From Pseudogemmobacter faecipullorum (lineage in GTDB: Bacteria > Pseudomonadota > Alphaproteobacteria > Rhodobacterales > Rhodobacteraceae), in contig NZ_JACDXX010000002.1 in NCBI RefSeq assembly GCF_020539525.1, forward strand, positions 1-64,000: 64,000 nucleotides of DNA, read 5' to 3'. The notes under the pieces were generated by a model. That model did not search any database and was not told the DNA's origin. It was given only the letters and a program-made list of their open reading frames with translations. Every line of letters begins with the position of its first letter. Position 1 is the stretch's first letter. Shown piece by piece: positions 23,427 through 33,617 of this stretch. The translations under genes and the position numbers were made by a program.

Positions 23427-24740
23427 ATGGCCGGTATTCCCCACGACCATTACGAACCCAAGACCGCTCCCGAGAAGTGGCTGCATAAGCGGCTGCCGAT
23501 CGTTGGCCTGGTCTATGACACATTGATGATCCCCACCCCCCGCAACCTGAACTGGATGTGGATCTGGGGCATCGTCCTTGCTTTCTGCCTCGCGCTGCAG
23601 ATCGTGACCGGTATCATCCTCGCGATGCATTACACGCCGCATGTCAGCCTGGCTTTCTCCAGCGTTGAGCATATCATGCGCAACGTGAACGGCGGGCATA
23701 TGATCCGCTATCTGCATGCCAATGGCGCATCGCTGTTCTTCTTTGCCGTCTATCTGCACATCTTCCGCGGTCTCTATTACGGCAGCTACAAAGCCCCGCG
23801 TGAGATCACCTGGATTGTCGGCATGCTGATCTATCTGCTGATGATGGGCACCGCCTTCATGGGCTATGTGCTGCCCTGGGGTCAGATGTCCTTCTGGGGC
23901 GCGACCGTGATCACCGGTCTGTTCGGTGCGATCCCGGGCATCGGCGAGCCGATCCAGACCCTGCTGCTCGGCGGCCCGGCGGTGGATAATGCCACGCTGA
24001 ACCGCTTCTTCTCGCTGCACTACCTGCTGCCCTTCGTGATTGCGGGCCTGGTGATCGTCCATATCTGGGCCTTCCACCACACCGGCAATAACAACCCGAC
24101 CGGCGTCGAAGTGCGTCGCGACTCGAAAGAGAATGCCCAGAAAGACACTCTGCCCTTCTGGCCCTATTTCGTGATCAAAGACCTCTTTGCACTGGCTGTT
24201 GTGCTGCTGGTCTTCTTCGCGATCGTTGGCTTCATGCCGAACTATCTCGGCCACCCCGATAACTATATCGAGGCGAACCCGCTGGTCACCCCGGCCCATA
24301 TCGTTCCGGAATGGTACTTCCTGCCGTTCTACGCCATTCTGCGTGCCTTCACGGCTGACGTCTGGGTGGTGATCGCGGCGGAATGGATCACCTTCGGCAT
24401 CGTCGACGCCAAGTTCTTTGGTGTGCTGGCAATGTTCGGTGCGATCGCTGTGATGGCGCTGGTGCCCTGGCTGGATACCTCCTCGGTGCGTTCGGGCCGC
24501 TACCGTCCGAAATTCAAATGGTGGTTCGCTCTGCTTTGCGTCGACTTCATCGTTCTGATGTGGGCGGGTGCAATGCCGGCGGAAGAGCCCTATGCGACGA
24601 TCTCGCTGATCGGTGCTGCCTATTGGTTCGCCTATTTCCTCGTCATCCTGCCGCTGCTGGGAGTGATGGAAAAGCCGTCGGCTCAGCCCGCGACCATCGA
24701 GGACGATTTCAAGGCCCACTACCCTAAAGCGCCTGAGTGA
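23427..24740 (+). CDS. petB: cytochrome b of the bc1 complex
   Basis: The 437-residue integral membrane subunit holds both b hemes and the quinol oxidation and quinone reduction sites. Expected blocks are present: [13 protein letters not shown] in the quinol site region, [13 protein letters not shown] (the PEWY motif), and paired histidines in helices B and D. The length fits the long bacterial form. The Shine-Dalgarno is GAGGTAAC. It lies between petA and petC. Confidence 0.97.
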   Translation: MAGIPHDHYEPKTAPEKWLHKRLPIVGLVYDTLMIPTPRNLNWMWIWGIVLAFCLALQIVTGIILAMHYTPHVSLAFSSVEHIMRNVNGGHMIRYLHANGASLFFFAVYLHIFRGLYYGSYKAPREITWIVGMLIYLLMMGTAFMGYVLPWGQMSFWGATVITGLFGAIPGIGEPIQTLLLGGPAVDNATLNRFFSLHYLLPFVIAGLVIVHIWAFHHTGNNNPTGVEVRRDSKENAQKDTLPFWPYFVIKDLFALAVVLLVFFAIVGFMPNYLGHPDNYIEANPLVTPAHIVPEWYFLPFYAILRAFTADVWVVIAAEWITFGIVDAKFFGVLAMFGAIAVMALVPWLDTSSVRSGRYRPKFKWWFALLCVDFIVLMWAGAMPAEEPYATISLIGAAYWFAYFLVILPLLGVMEKPSAQPATIEDDFKAHYPKAPE

Positions 24741-24753
24741 GGACAAGGATCTG

Positions 24754-25551
24754 ATGCAAATGTTCCGCAAGATCATTCTCTCCGTTGCCACCTCTGTCGC
24801 GCTTTCGGGCGCGGCCCTGGCAGCCGGTGCAGAAGGCCATATCGAAGATGTGGACTTCAGCTTTGAGGGGCCGTTCGGCAAATATGACCAGCTGCAGCTG
24901 CAACGCGGCCTGCAGGTCTACACCGAGGTCTGCTCGGCCTGCCACGGTCTGAAATTCGTCCCGATCCGTACCCTGGCGGATGAGGGCGGCCCGAATCTGC
25001 CCGCAGACCAGGCCCGGGCCTATGCCGGCAACCTCGATGAGGTTGAGGTGCCTGGCGCCGATGCCCGTCCGCGGGAATGGACCGATAATTTCCCGGCCCG
25101 TTCGGGGGATGGCACTGGTCCGGACCTGTCGCTGATGACCAAGGCCCGCGCTGGCTTCCACGGGCCGGAAGGCACCGGGATCAACCAGTTCGTCAAAGGC
25201 ATCGGTGGCCCGGAATACCTCTACTCGATCCTGACCGGCTATACCGGTGAGACCAAGGAAGAAGCCGGTTCGACCTTCTATGAGAACAAGGCTTTCCCGG
25301 GTGGCTGGATCGCTATGGCTCCGCCCTTGTCGGATGACCAGGTCAGCTTCGCGGATGGCAGCCCGACCACTCTGGATGCGATGGCGAAAGACGTCACCGC
25401 TTTCCTGATGTGGACGGCTGAGCCGAAGATGATGGATCGCAAATCGGCGGGCTTCATCGCGGTGGCCTTCCTCGCGCTGCTGTCGGTCCTGCTCTATCTG
25501 ACCAATAAAAAGCTCTGGGCCCGCGTTAAAGGCAAAGAGTTCAACGCCTGA
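24754..25551 (+). CDS. petC: cytochrome c1 of the bc1 complex
   Basis: The 265-residue subunit has a cleavable signal peptide (about 1-23, ending A-L-A-A), a heme site C60-S-A-C63-H64, a large periplasmic domain and a C-terminal membrane anchor (about 233-252) followed by basic residues. The sixth heme ligand is probably the Met in I-A-M-A-P-P-L. A second in-frame ATG at 24760 is possible. It is the last gene of petABC and ends before a strong terminator. Confidence 0.96.
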   Translation: MQMFRKIILSVATSVALSGAALAAGAEGHIEDVDFSFEGPFGKYDQLQLQRGLQVYTEVCSACHGLKFVPIRTLADEGGPNLPADQARAYAGNLDEVEVPGADARPREWTDNFPARSGDGTGPDLSLMTKARAGFHGPEGTGINQFVKGIGGPEYLYSILTGYTGETKEEAGSTFYENKAFPGGWIAMAPPLSDDQVSFADGSPTTLDAMAKDVTAFLMWTAEPKMMDRKSAGFIAVAFLALLSVLLYLTNKKLWARVKGKEFNA

Positions 25552-25572
25552 TCCGCAGCCGCTCTGAAACAG

Positions 25573-25602
25573 AAAAACCCCGCCACTGGCGGGGTTTTTT
25601 AT
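25573..25602. terminator. terminator between petC and thiQ
   Basis: AAAACCCCGCCA and a mirrored CTGGCGGGGTTTT arm form a perfect stem with a T-run on both strands, serving the convergent petABC and thiBPQ operons. Confidence 0.85.
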
Positions 25603-26307
25603 TTATGGGGTGCTGCTGCCGAGATAGGCGCGCAGCTCTGGGGGCGGATCAGCGAGCAGCGCCGCGCTTGGCATCGGCGCGGCGGCCTCGCCCCCGGCCA
25701 CCAGCACCGTCAGCGGCGCGAATTCCAGCGCATCACGCGGCTCATGGGTGACCATCAGCACCGTGGTATTATGTTCGGCCGAAAGCTCCGAGAGCAGCGT
25801 CAGCATTTCGGATTTCAGCGCCGGACCGAGGGCGGCGAAAGGCTCATCGAGCAGCAATATCGGCCGGGCGCGCAGCAGCACCCGGGCCAGGGCGGCGCGG
25901 CTGGCCTGGCCGCCCGAAATCTCGCCAGGCTTTCTGGTGCCCATGCCACCCAGCCCGACCCGCTCCAGCGCCGCCTCGGCCCGGGCCCAGCCGGCGCGAT
26001 CGAGCCGCAGATCCGGGCGCAGGCCGAGGCCGGTATTCTGTGCCAGCGTCAGATGCGGAAACAGATTCTGATCCTGAAACAGAATAGACAGCGGGCGCTG
26101 GCCGGGGGGCATGGCGGTCAGATCCTGGCCCTGCCAAAGCACCCGGCCTGCGGCGGGGGCATAGAAACCGGCAATGGCCGAGAGCAGCGAGCTTTTCCCG
26201 GCGCCCGAGGGGCCGATCAGCGCCAGCCTTTCGCCAGCCCGGGCCTGCCAGCTGGCGCGAAGGCTAAACCCTTCCTGGCGGAGAATGAGATTATCGAGCG
26301 TCAGCAC
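25603..26307 (-). CDS. thiQ: thiamine ABC transporter ATPase
   Basis: This ATPase energises uptake of thiamine and its phosphates. The roughly 234 residues contain the Walker A motif G-P-S-G-A-G-K-S-S, the Q-loop region F-Q-D-Q-N-L-F-P-H-L, the signature I-S-G-G-Q-A-S-R-A-A-L-A and Walker B I-L-L-L-D-E-P-F-A. GTG at 26307 opens V-L-T-L-D-N-L-I-L, the usual ThiQ N-terminus, with AGGGGG upstream; TTG at 26325 is an alternative. The gene overlaps the end of thiP. Confidence 0.93.
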   Translation of the reverse strand: MLTLDNLILRQEGFSLRASWQARAGERLALIGPSGAGKSSLLSAIAGFYAPAAGRVLWQGQDLTAMPPGQRPLSILFQDQNLFPHLTLAQNTGLGLRPDLRLDRAGWARAEAALERVGLGGMGTRKPGEISGGQASRAALARVLLRARPILLLDEPFAALGPALKSEMLTLLSELSAEHNTTVLMVTHEPRDALEFAPLTVLVAGGEAAAPMPSAALLADPPPELRAYLGSSTP

Positions 26308-27817
26308 GCCGGCCCCCTGCGTCAAAAATACGAAACAGCGCGAAGCTCAGCCCCACCAGAACCAGAGCGGCGCCGCTGGCGGCTTCGGTGCGATAGGCCG
26401 AGGTCAGCTGCTGCACCAGCAGCGGCAGCGTCACGGCGCGGTCGGTGGCGAACAGGGCGATGACCCCGAGATCCCCCATGGCAAAGGCCGAGGCGAGCCC
26501 GGCAGAAAAACCGAGGGGCCGGGCCAGGCGCGGCAGGGTCAGCAGCCGCAGCCGGGCGAAACCGCGCAGATCCAGCGCGGCGGCAAGGCGGCCGTAATCC
26601 GCCTCCAGCGCCCGGGCTTCAGGCAGCAGCAGCCGGTAGATGAAGGGCAGGGCCATCAGCGCATTGACCAGAAGTGTCAGCGGCAGGGCGAGGCTGGTGG
26701 GGGCGGTGAGCGGGCGCAGCAGCAGGAAAAGCCCGGTGCCGAGCACAAGGCCCGAGGTGGCTAGGGGCAGCACAGCGGCCAGTTCGATCCAGCGCGGCCC
26801 GCCTCTGGCAACGCTGAGCGCGAGGCTCAGGCCGATGCTGACCGCCAGCAGGGCCGAGAGCAGTGCCATGATCAGTGAGCGCAGGCTCGCCTGCCAGACC
26901 GAGGCAGGAAGTTCGGTCAGGCCAGGCGCGGCGCGGAGGACAAGGGCACAGAGCGGCAGCAGCAGGAAGGCTGACGCGAGGCCAAGCACAGCCGCATCGG
27001 CCGCTTTGCGCCAGCCCTGCGGCGGGCTGAGCGCGATCCGGCGGTCCAGCCCTGCACCAAAGCCGGTGCTGCGGGTCAGCCGCCAGGCGAGAAGCGCGGC
27101 AGCCGCGCCGAGGCCGGTCTGCACCAGCGCCAGTCCGGCGGCGCGGCCAAGGTCAAATTCGAACCGCAAAGCCTGATAGATCGCCAGTTCCAGCGTGGTG
27201 GCCCGCGGCCCGCCGCCAAGGGTCAGGGCGACCGCGAAAGAGGTCAGACAGATGGCAAAGATGGTCGCCAGCGCGCCGGGCAGGGTCTCGCGCAGCAGCG
27301 GTGCCTCGATATGGCGGCGGATGTCGCGGGGTGCGAAGCCCAGGCTTTCGGCCAGGCGGAACCTTTCGGCGGGCACAGCCGCCCAGGCCTGAAGGATCAT
27401 CCGCACCGCCAGCGGCAGGTTCAGAAACACATGCGCCAGCACCACGCCCTGCAGCCCGTAGATCTGCAGCGGCGGCAGGCCCAGCAGGGCAAGCCCGCTG
27501 TTGAGCGTGCCTGAACGGCCGAACAGGGTGATCAGCGCCATCACGGCGACGATCGCAGGCAGTAAAAACGGCGCGCCCATCAGGCTGATCAGCAGATCCC
27601 GGCCGGGAAAACGCCGCCGCGCGAGGGCGCGCGCCACCGGAACCGCCAGCAGGACCGAGATCAGGGCCGAAAGCGCGGCCTGGGTAAGGGTGAAGCGCAG
27701 TGCCGCAAGATCCGGGCCGGAGAGCGACAGCCCCCCGGCCCGCAGCGCCACTGCCAGAATCGGCAGCAGCGTCAGAAGCGCGACCAGCAGCCCTATCGCG
27801 CGAGCGCCGATTGCCAT
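26291..27817 (-). CDS. thiP: thiamine ABC transporter permease
   Basis: The 508-residue permease is a fused double-unit protein of about twelve membrane helices, with two copies of the EAA-type loop. Examples are A-E-S-L-G-F-A-P-R-D-I-R-R-H in the first half and A-A-A-L-D-L-R-G-F-A-R-L-R-L-L-T-L-P in the second, as in ThiP. It overlaps the end of thiB by 25 bases and the start of thiQ by 17 bases, so the three are translationally coupled. Confidence 0.92.
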   Translation of the reverse strand: MAIGARAIGLLVALLTLLPILAVALRAGGLSLSGPDLAALRFTLTQAALSALISVLLAVPVARALARRRFPGRDLLISLMGAPFLLPAIVAVMALITLFGRSGTLNSGLALLGLPPLQIYGLQGVVLAHVFLNLPLAVRMILQAWAAVPAERFRLAESLGFAPRDIRRHIEAPLLRETLPGALATIFAICLTSFAVALTLGGGPRATTLELAIYQALRFEFDLGRAAGLALVQTGLGAAAALLAWRLTRSTGFGAGLDRRIALSPPQGWRKAADAAVLGLASAFLLLPLCALVLRAAPGLTELPASVWQASLRSLIMALLSALLAVSIGLSLALSVARGGPRWIELAAVLPLATSGLVLGTGLFLLLRPLTAPTSLALPLTLLVNALMALPFIYRLLLPEARALEADYGRLAAALDLRGFARLRLLTLPRLARPLGFSAGLASAFAMGDLGVIALFATDRAVTLPLLVQQLTSAYRTEAASGAALVLVGLSFALFRIFDAGGRRADAR

Positions 27818-28767
27818 TCGCTCAGCGCCTCTTGCCGCAGGCTGCGGGCCTCATTCTCGTCGAGCAGCAGCGATTTTTCGGGCCGCCTGGTCTCAAAGCC
27901 CTCGGGCAAAGCAATCTCTGAGGCCGGATACATCCAGTTGGTCTCGGGGATCACCGACTGGAAGGCGGGCGAGCGGGTGAAGGCAAGAAAGTCCTGCGCC
28001 AGCCCGGGCTGTTTTGACGCGGCGAGGATCGCTGCCAGCTCAATCTGCAGGTAATGCCCCTCGCTGAAACTGGCCCATTCCTTGCTGTCATCCTGCTCGG
28101 CCAGGCGATGATAGGCGGGCGAGGAAGTATAGGAGAGGACCATATCGGCCTCGCCCTCAAGGAACAGCCCATAGGCCTCGGACCAGCCGGGGGTGACGGT
28201 CAGGATATTATCGGCAAGCCCGCTCCAGATTTGCGGCGCTTCGGCGCCAAAAGCCGCCTTGACCCACATCAGCAGGCCAAGGCCCGGGGTCGAGGAGCGC
28301 GGATCCTGGATCACGATTTTCAGATCGGAGGCCGCCAGAGCGGCAAAATCGCCCGGCGGTGAGGCGAGACGGTTTTTGTCATAGACGAAGGCGAACCAGC
28401 TCCAGTCATAGGGCAGGAAAATCTCATCCCTATAGGCGACCGGCAGGCCGGTTGCGGCGGGCTGATCATGCGGGGCAAACAGGCCGGTGTCCCGGGCATC
28501 TGCCGTCAGATTGGTGTCGAGACCAAGCAGGACATCGGCTTCGCTCGCCGCACCCTCAAGGCGCAGACGGGCCAGCATGGCGGCACCGTCACCGCCGGTA
28601 ATAAAGCGCAGATCGCAGCCGCAGACCTCTTCAAAGGCTTTCTCGACCTGCGGGCCTGGCCCCCATTCCGAGGCAAAGCTGTCATAGGTCATCACGGTAA
28701 GGACGGGCGTTTCAGCCGCTGCCAGAGCTGGCAGGCAGGTGAAAAGCGCCGCAAGGAAGGGTCTCAT
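27793..28767 (-). CDS. thiB: thiamine-binding periplasmic protein
   Basis: The 324-residue substrate-binding protein (ThiB/TbpA) starts with a signal peptide (about 1-18, ending A-L-A-A-A). The mature part opens L-T-V-M-T-Y-D-S-F-A-S-E-W-G-P-G, the hallmark of ThiB. It captures thiamine, thiamine phosphate or thiamine diphosphate for ThiPQ. It is the first gene after a TPP riboswitch, so expression should fall when thiamine diphosphate is plentiful. Confidence 0.94.
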   Translation of the reverse strand: MRPFLAALFTCLPALAAAETPVLTVMTYDSFASEWGPGPQVEKAFEEVCGCDLRFITGGDGAAMLARLRLEGAASEADVLLGLDTNLTADARDTGLFAPHDQPAATGLPVAYRDEIFLPYDWSWFAFVYDKNRLASPPGDFAALAASDLKIVIQDPRSSTPGLGLLMWVKAAFGAEAPQIWSGLADNILTVTPGWSEAYGLFLEGEADMVLSYTSSPAYHRLAEQDDSKEWASFSEGHYLQIELAAILAASKQPGLAQDFLAFTRSPAFQSVIPETNWMYPASEIALPEGFETRRPEKSLLLDENEARSLRQEALSEWQSALAR

Positions 28768-28821
28768 CTTAGCCTCCGTTTGCGACGGATGGCCGGGCGC
28801 GGATAAGAATTTACCCGCTGC

Positions 28822-28911
28822 ACCTTCCCTCCGCCGGTATAAGCCGGTTCAGGTTCAACGGGTCCGCAGTATCGCATCTCAGCCCTGATATCAGGGCACC
28901 CCGAGGTGGGG
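28822..28911 (-). promoter_or_regulatory. TPP (THI-box) riboswitch controlling thiBPQ
   Basis: On the minus strand the conserved elements appear in order: CTCGGGGTGCCC, GGGCTGAGATG, then ACCCGTTGAACCTGA and the closing GGAGGGAAGG. These are the sensor helices of the thiamine-diphosphate riboswitch. It ends about 55 bases before the thiB start codon, so control is probably at translation initiation. Confidence 0.95.
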
Positions 28912-28949
28912 CGGAGCATAGTGCAGGAAATCCCTGAGGCAAGGGGCAG

Positions 28950-28976
28950 AAAGGGGCCCGTGCCGGGGCCCCTTTC
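28950..28976 (-). terminator. hairpin after the terC-like gene
   Basis: AAAGGGGCCC (28950-28959) pairs with GGGCCCCTTT (28966-28975). The T-run on the minus strand is short, so termination may be weak. It lies just past the TerC-family stop codon. Confidence 0.5.
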
Positions 28977-28983
28977 CCTTGGA

Positions 28984-30006
28984 TCAGTGACGGGCGGGAT
29001 GCGCGTCGCCCGGCTCTCCGGGCAGGGTGTCATGGGCAGGCTCGCCCCTGGTTTTCCACAGCGAGACCACCACGCCGGTGCCGAGGATCAGGAAGGTCAC
29101 GCCCAGCGAGACCGAAGCCGGGAATTTCCCCAGATCCAGCAGATCGGTGATGAAGACTTTCGAGCCGATAAAGATCAGCAGGATCGCCAGCGCATATTTC
29201 AGATAGGCGAAGCGGTGCAAAATCGCGGCCAGAGCGAAATAGAGCGCCCGCAGGCCGAGGATTGCGAAAATATTCGAGGTGAAGACGATGTAGGGGTCGG
29301 AGGTGATGGCAAACACCGCCGGCACCGAATCGACGGCAAAGATCACATCGGCAATCTCAACCATGATCAGCGCCATCAGCAGCGGCGTGGCAAAACGTTT
29401 TATCTTGCCGGTTTTCGGATCGGGCAGTTTCACGGTGAAAGCATGGCCATGCAGCTGATCGGTGACATTCAGCCGCTTGCGCAGGAATTTCAGCAGCGGG
29501 TTATTGGCGATATCGGGGTCATGATCATCGCCGGCGAACAGCATTTTAAAGCCGGTGAAGACCAGGAAGGCCGCGAAGATATACAGAACCCAGTGGTAGT
29601 TCTGCACCAGAGCCGCGCCAAAGCCGATCATCAGGCCGCGCAGCAGGATCACGCCGAGAATGCCCCAGAACAAAGCCCGGTGCTGATATTTGCGCGGAAT
29701 GGCAAAGAAGCCGAAGATCATGGCAATGACGAAGACATTGTCCATCGCCAGCGATTTCTCGACCACGAAGGCGGTCAGGTAGAGGCCTGCCGCCTCAGCC
29801 GAGATCTGCCACCAGATAAAACCGGCAAAGAGCAGGCCGAGCGTGATGTAAAAGGCCGAAAGCTTCAGGCTTTTCGCCACGCCGATTTCTTCGTCACCGG
29901 CGTTGAACAGGCCCAGGTCCAGCACCAGCAGCACAATGACAACCGAAAGGAAGGTCAGCCACAGCCAGAGCGGCTGACCTAAGAATAAAGTAAACAACAG
30001 TTCCAT
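28984..30006 (-). CDS. TerC-family integral membrane protein (Alx-like)
   Basis: The 340 residues form about nine membrane helices. Typical TerC/Alx blocks are V-V-E-K-S-L-A-M-D-N-V-F-V near residue 80, R-A-L-F-W-G-I-L-G near 110, and E-I-A-D-V-I-F-A-V-D-S-V-P-A near 210. The acidic residues in the membrane fit a metal exporter; relatives export manganese or are linked to tellurite resistance. ATG 30006 opens M-E-L-L-F-T-L-F-L-G; an in-frame ATG at 30117 would add a non-hydrophobic extension. No manganese riboswitch (yybP-ykoY) was recognised upstream. Confidence 0.9.
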   Translation of the reverse strand: MELLFTLFLGQPLWLWLTFLSVVIVLLVLDLGLFNAGDEEIGVAKSLKLSAFYITLGLLFAGFIWWQISAEAAGLYLTAFVVEKSLAMDNVFVIAMIFGFFAIPRKYQHRALFWGILGVILLRGLMIGFGAALVQNYHWVLYIFAAFLVFTGFKMLFAGDDHDPDIANNPLLKFLRKRLNVTDQLHGHAFTVKLPDPKTGKIKRFATPLLMALIMVEIADVIFAVDSVPAVFAITSDPYIVFTSNIFAILGLRALYFALAAILHRFAYLKYALAILLIFIGSKVFITDLLDLGKFPASVSLGVTFLILGTGVVVSLWKTRGEPAHDTLPGEPGDAHPARH

Positions 30007-30352
30007 CGAACCTGTGCCCTTTGTGTACAGGCGCCAGAAGGAACGGCCGTCCGAAACGGAGGAAACGAGAGCCGGGCGTTCCATCGGGCGCGATTTCCCG
30101 ATGCGGTCCGACATCACGTCAGGCTGCTCAGAATTCCCGGTTCAGCGCCCAACTCTCGCCGGGGCATCGGGTTCCGTCTGAAACAGCGCCTGACGCCAGA
30201 GGGGCCCGGTCCGCCGGTGAAAACTGGGGGGCTGACGGAAAGCTTTCAACCCCCGGCCTCACTTTTTTGTGGATTTCGGTTGAAGCCCGGGGCAGGGCGC
30301 GGCTATCTCGGCCCTGACGCGACAGGCGCGGGATCAGCACGGGAGACCTCAC
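30007..30352. other. divergent region between the terC-like gene and aroC
   Basis: These 346 bases should carry divergent promoters. No clear boxes, riboswitch or RNA gene were recognised. The ribosome binding site of aroC is GGGAGACC. Confidence 0.4.
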
Positions 30353-31453
30353 ATGAGCCTCAACACCTTCGGCCATCTCTTCCGTATGACCACGTGGGGT
30401 GAAAGCCATGGCCCGGCGCTTGGCTGCACGGTGGATGGCTGCCCGCCCGGTGTGGCGCTGAGCGAGGCAGATCTGCAGCCCTGGCTCGATCTGCGTAAAC
30501 CCGGCACCTCGAAATTCACCACTCAGCGGCGCGAGGCCGATGCGGTGAAAATCCTTTCCGGTGTGTTTGAGGGCAAAACCACCGGCACCTCAATCCAGCT
30601 GATGATTGAGAATACCGACCAGCGCTCGAAAGATTACGGCGATATCGCGAAAGCCTTCCGCCCCGGTCATGCCGATATTGCCTATCATCTGAAATATGGT
30701 CACCGCGACTATCGTGGTGGCGGGCGTTCCTCGGCGCGCGAAACCGCGGCCCGGGTGGCGGCAGGCGGCGTGGCGCGTCAGGTACTGGCGGCACTGGTGC
30801 CGGATCTGAAGATCACCGGCTATATGGTGCAGATGGGCGTGAAGCATATCGACCGCAGCCGCTTTGACGCAGGCCAGATCCGCGAGAATCCCTTCTTCTG
30901 CCCGGATGCGGTGGCGGCGGGGGAATGGGCGGATTATCTCGACGAACTGCGGCTGGCGCATAATTCCGTCGGCGCGGTGATTGAAGTCGTGGCCGAACAG
31001 GTTCCGGCGGGCCTTGGTGCGCCGCTTTATGGCAAGCTCGACAGCGATCTGGCCTCGGCGATGATGTCGATCAATGCGGTCAAAGCGGTGGAGATCGGCG
31101 AGGGCATGGCCTCGGCGGCGCTGACCGGGGTTGAAAATGCCGATGAGATGCGGATGGGGCCGGATGGGGTTGAGTTCCTGTCGAACCATGCCGGTGGCAT
31201 TCTCGGCGGCATCTCGACCGGCCAGCCAGTGGTCTGCCGTTTTGCCGTCAAGCCGACCTCCTCGATCCTGACGCCGCGCCAGGCGGTAAATGCGGCAGGC
31301 GAAGAGATCGACCTGATCACCAAAGGCCGTCACGACCCCTGCGTCGGCATCCGCGCCGTGCCGGTGGGCGAGGCGATGATGGCGCTGGTGCTGCTCGATC
31401 ACCTGCTGCTTGACCGGGCGCAGACCGGCGGTGTCCGGGGCCGTATCGGCTGA
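30353..31453 (+). CDS. aroC: chorismate synthase
   Basis: AroC converts 5-enolpyruvylshikimate-3-phosphate to chorismate with reduced FMN as cofactor, the last step of the common aromatic pathway. The 366 residues include the three signatures: G-E-S-H-G-x-A-L-G-C near residue 18, the [11 protein letters not shown] block near 125, and K-P-T-S-S-I-L-T-P plus [17 protein letters not shown] near the end. The length is normal. Confidence 0.97.
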   Translation: MSLNTFGHLFRMTTWGESHGPALGCTVDGCPPGVALSEADLQPWLDLRKPGTSKFTTQRREADAVKILSGVFEGKTTGTSIQLMIENTDQRSKDYGDIAKAFRPGHADIAYHLKYGHRDYRGGGRSSARETAARVAAGGVARQVLAALVPDLKITGYMVQMGVKHIDRSRFDAGQIRENPFFCPDAVAAGEWADYLDELRLAHNSVGAVIEVVAEQVPAGLGAPLYGKLDSDLASAMMSINAVKAVEIGEGMASAALTGVENADEMRMGPDGVEFLSNHAGGILGGISTGQPVVCRFAVKPTSSILTPRQAVNAAGEEIDLITKGRHDPCVGIRAVPVGEAMMALVLLDHLLLDRAQTGGVRGRIG

Positions 31454-31492
31454 GGCTTCCCTTGGCTCCCGGGCCTGACGTAAGACTGCGCT

Positions 31493-31951
31493 ATGGCTGA
31501 GATCAGAGAATTCCCCCTGGCGGATGAAGAGACGGCGCGCGCCTTTGGCACGCGGTTCGGTCTTGCTTTGCGCCCGGGGATGACCGTGCTTCTGGAGGGC
31601 CCGGTCGGGGCCGGAAAATCGCATCTGGCGCGGGCGGCGATCCGCGCTTTATCGGGGGCTGAAGTCGATGTGCCCTCGCCGACCTTCACGCTGGTCCAGA
31701 CCTATGAGACCCTTGGGGGCGAGGTCTGGCATGCCGATCTGTACCGGCTGACCGATGTAGGCGAGGTCGAGGAGCTGGGCCTGACCGAAGCGATGGGCCA
31801 GGATATCCTGCTGATCGAATGGCCTGACCGCCTGGGGGATTATGCGCCCCGGGATGCGATCCGGGTTGAAATTTCCTATGCGGGTGAGGGGCGGCTGCTG
31901 CGCCTGAGCGCGCCTGCGGCCTTTATCGCGGCGCTGGAGGGTGAGGCATGA
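31493..31951 (+). CDS. tsaE: tRNA threonylcarbamoyladenosine biosynthesis ATPase TsaE
   Basis: TsaE is the ATPase of the t6A synthesis complex with TsaB and TsaD. The 152 residues show the P-loop G-P-V-G-A-G-K-S (36-43), the S-P-T-F-T-L-V-Q switch, H-A-D-L-Y-R-L, and W-P-D-R-L near the end. Its ATGA stop overlaps the amgK start, opening a run of coupled genes: tsaE-amgK-murU-addB-addA. Confidence 0.95.
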   Translation: MAEIREFPLADEETARAFGTRFGLALRPGMTVLLEGPVGAGKSHLARAAIRALSGAEVDVPSPTFTLVQTYETLGGEVWHADLYRLTDVGEVEELGLTEAMGQDILLIEWPDRLGDYAPRDAIRVEISYAGEGRLLRLSAPAAFIAALEGEA

Positions 31952-32952
31952 GGCAAGCTGAAAGCGCGGCCTTCCTGGCCAGGATCGGCTGGGCCGGGGC
32001 CGGGCGCCGCTTTCTTGCCGGGGACGCCTCGGCCCGGGAATATGAACGGGTGCAGCTGGGAGCGAAAAAGGCCGTGCTGATGGATGCGCCGCCGGGCTGC
32101 GGTGATGATGTCGGCGCCTTCCACCGCATCGCTGCGCATCTCCTTTCGCTCGGCCTGTCCGCGCCCCGGATCTATGCGTTGGATGAAGCGGCAGGCTTCA
32201 TGCTGATCGAGGATCTGGGCGATAGGATCTTTGCCCGGCTGATCGGGGATGATCCGGTGCTGGAACTGCCGCTCTGCCTTGCGGCGGCAGAGGCGCTTAT
32301 GGTGCTGCAATCCGCCCCTGCGCCGCGGGGACTGCCCGATCTGACGGCGGAAGACTGGGCGGCGTCAGCGCTTTTCGCCCCGGAATTCTATGCCAGGGGC
32401 GCGACGGGCGTGGTGCCGGATGCCCGGGGGTTTGAGGAGGCGCTGAGGGCGGCGCTTCAGACCCATGCCGATGGGCCGCGCGTGCTGATCCTGCGCGATT
32501 TCCATGCCGAAAATCTGCTCTGGCTGCCAGCAAGGGAAGGCGTGGCCCGGGTCGGCCTGCTCGATTTCCAGCTCGGCCAGCTCGGCCAGCCCGAATATGA
32601 TCTGGTCTCGTTGTTGCAGGATGCCCGGCGCGATGTGTCCGGGGCGACCGAGGCGGCGGTGCTGGAGGCTTTCGCGCGCGCGCGGGGCCGCCAGGTCGCG
32701 GATATTGCCCCGGCCTATGCCACGCTCGGCGCGCTCAGGGCCCTGCGCATCCTTGGCATTTTTGCCCGGCTGAATATGCTTGCGGGCAAAGACCGTTATC
32801 TGGCTTTCCTGCCCCGGGTCTGGGGCCAGCTGATGCGCAACCTCGCCCATCCGGTGCTGGCGGATCTGCGCGCCGAAGTGCAGGCGATCCTGCCCGGGCC
32901 GGATGAAGATGTGATCGAAAGGATCAGGGCATGCCGCCTTCCCTCCCCCTGA
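31948..32952 (+). CDS. amgK: cell-wall amino-sugar kinase AmgK
   Basis: AmgK phosphorylates the anomeric hydroxyl of N-acetylmuramate or N-acetylglucosamine recovered from peptidoglycan, bypassing de novo synthesis. The 334 residues have the aminoglycoside-phosphotransferase fold with L-R-D-F-H-A-E-N-L-L-W near residue 185 (catalytic Asp) and G-L-L-D-F-Q near 205. The gene overlaps tsaE by four bases and murU by 22 bases. The pairing with murU supports the substrate. Confidence 0.9.
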   Translation: MRQAESAAFLARIGWAGAGRRFLAGDASAREYERVQLGAKKAVLMDAPPGCGDDVGAFHRIAAHLLSLGLSAPRIYALDEAAGFMLIEDLGDRIFARLIGDDPVLELPLCLAAAEALMVLQSAPAPRGLPDLTAEDWAASALFAPEFYARGATGVVPDARGFEEALRAALQTHADGPRVLILRDFHAENLLWLPAREGVARVGLLDFQLGQLGQPEYDLVSLLQDARRDVSGATEAAVLEAFARARGRQVADIAPAYATLGALRALRILGIFARLNMLAGKDRYLAFLPRVWGQLMRNLAHPVLADLRAEVQAILPGPDEDVIERIRACRLPSP

Positions 32953-33617
32953 TGCTGTTTGCCGCCGGTTTTGGCACCCGCATGCGGGCGCTGACCGCTG
33001 ACCGGCCAAAGCCTCTTATCCCTGTTGGCGGACGGACGCTGCTGGACCGTGCGCTTGATCTGGCGCGCGAGGCCGGGGCCGGGCCGATTGTGGTCAATAC
33101 CCATTACCTCGGCACACAGATCCTGGATCATCTCGCGGGCAGCGAGGTGCGGATCAGCGATGAGGCGGATCAGATCCTGGAAACCGGCGGTGGGCTGCGC
33201 AAGGCCCTGCCGCTTCTCGGCACCGCGCCGGTGCTGACGCTGAACCCCGATGTGGTCTGGACCGGCGGCAATCCGCTTCTGGCCCTGGCCCGGGCCTGGG
33301 AGCCGGCGCGGATGGATGCGCTTCTCCTTGTAAAGCCCCGCGCCGGTCTGCCCGGCCGACAGGGCAATGCCGATTTCACCCTTGATGCCGAAGGCCGGAT
33401 CGCCCGTGCTACCGGCATGGAGGGGCATGTCTATCTCGGGGCGCAGATCCTCAGGACCGAAGGCCTGGCCGCGATCCCGGATCAGGTCTTTTCGCTGAAC
33501 AAACTCTGGGACCGGATGATCGCCTCGGGTCGCGCCTTTGCGCTGGAATGGCCGGGCGGCTGGTGCGATGTCGGCAGCCCCGAGGGCCTGGCCGGGGCCG
33601 AGGCCCTGCTTTCATGA
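32931..33617 (+). CDS. murU: N-acetylmuramate-1-phosphate uridylyltransferase MurU
   Basis: MurU makes UDP-N-acetylmuramate from the AmgK product in peptidoglycan recycling. The 228 residues form a nucleotidyltransferase domain with L-F-A-A-G-x-G-T-R-M-R-x-L-T-x-x-x-P-K-P-L-I-P-V-G near the N-terminus and N-P-D-V-V-W near residue 104. The stop codon overlaps the addB start (ATGA). Confidence 0.92.
   Translation: MPPSLPLMLFAAGFGTRMRALTADRPKPLIPVGGRTLLDRALDLAREAGAGPIVVNTHYLGTQILDHLAGSEVRISDEADQILETGGGLRKALPLLGTAPVLTLNPDVVWTGGNPLLALARAWEPARMDALLLVKPRAGLPGRQGNADFTLDAEGRIARATGMEGHVYLGAQILRTEGLAAIPDQVFSLNKLWDRMIASGRAFALEWPGGWCDVGSPEGLAGAEALLS

Noticed and set aside
30007-30120. yybP-ykoY manganese riboswitch ahead of the terC-like gene
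   Set aside because: TerC genes often have one, but the conserved sequence elements are not present here.
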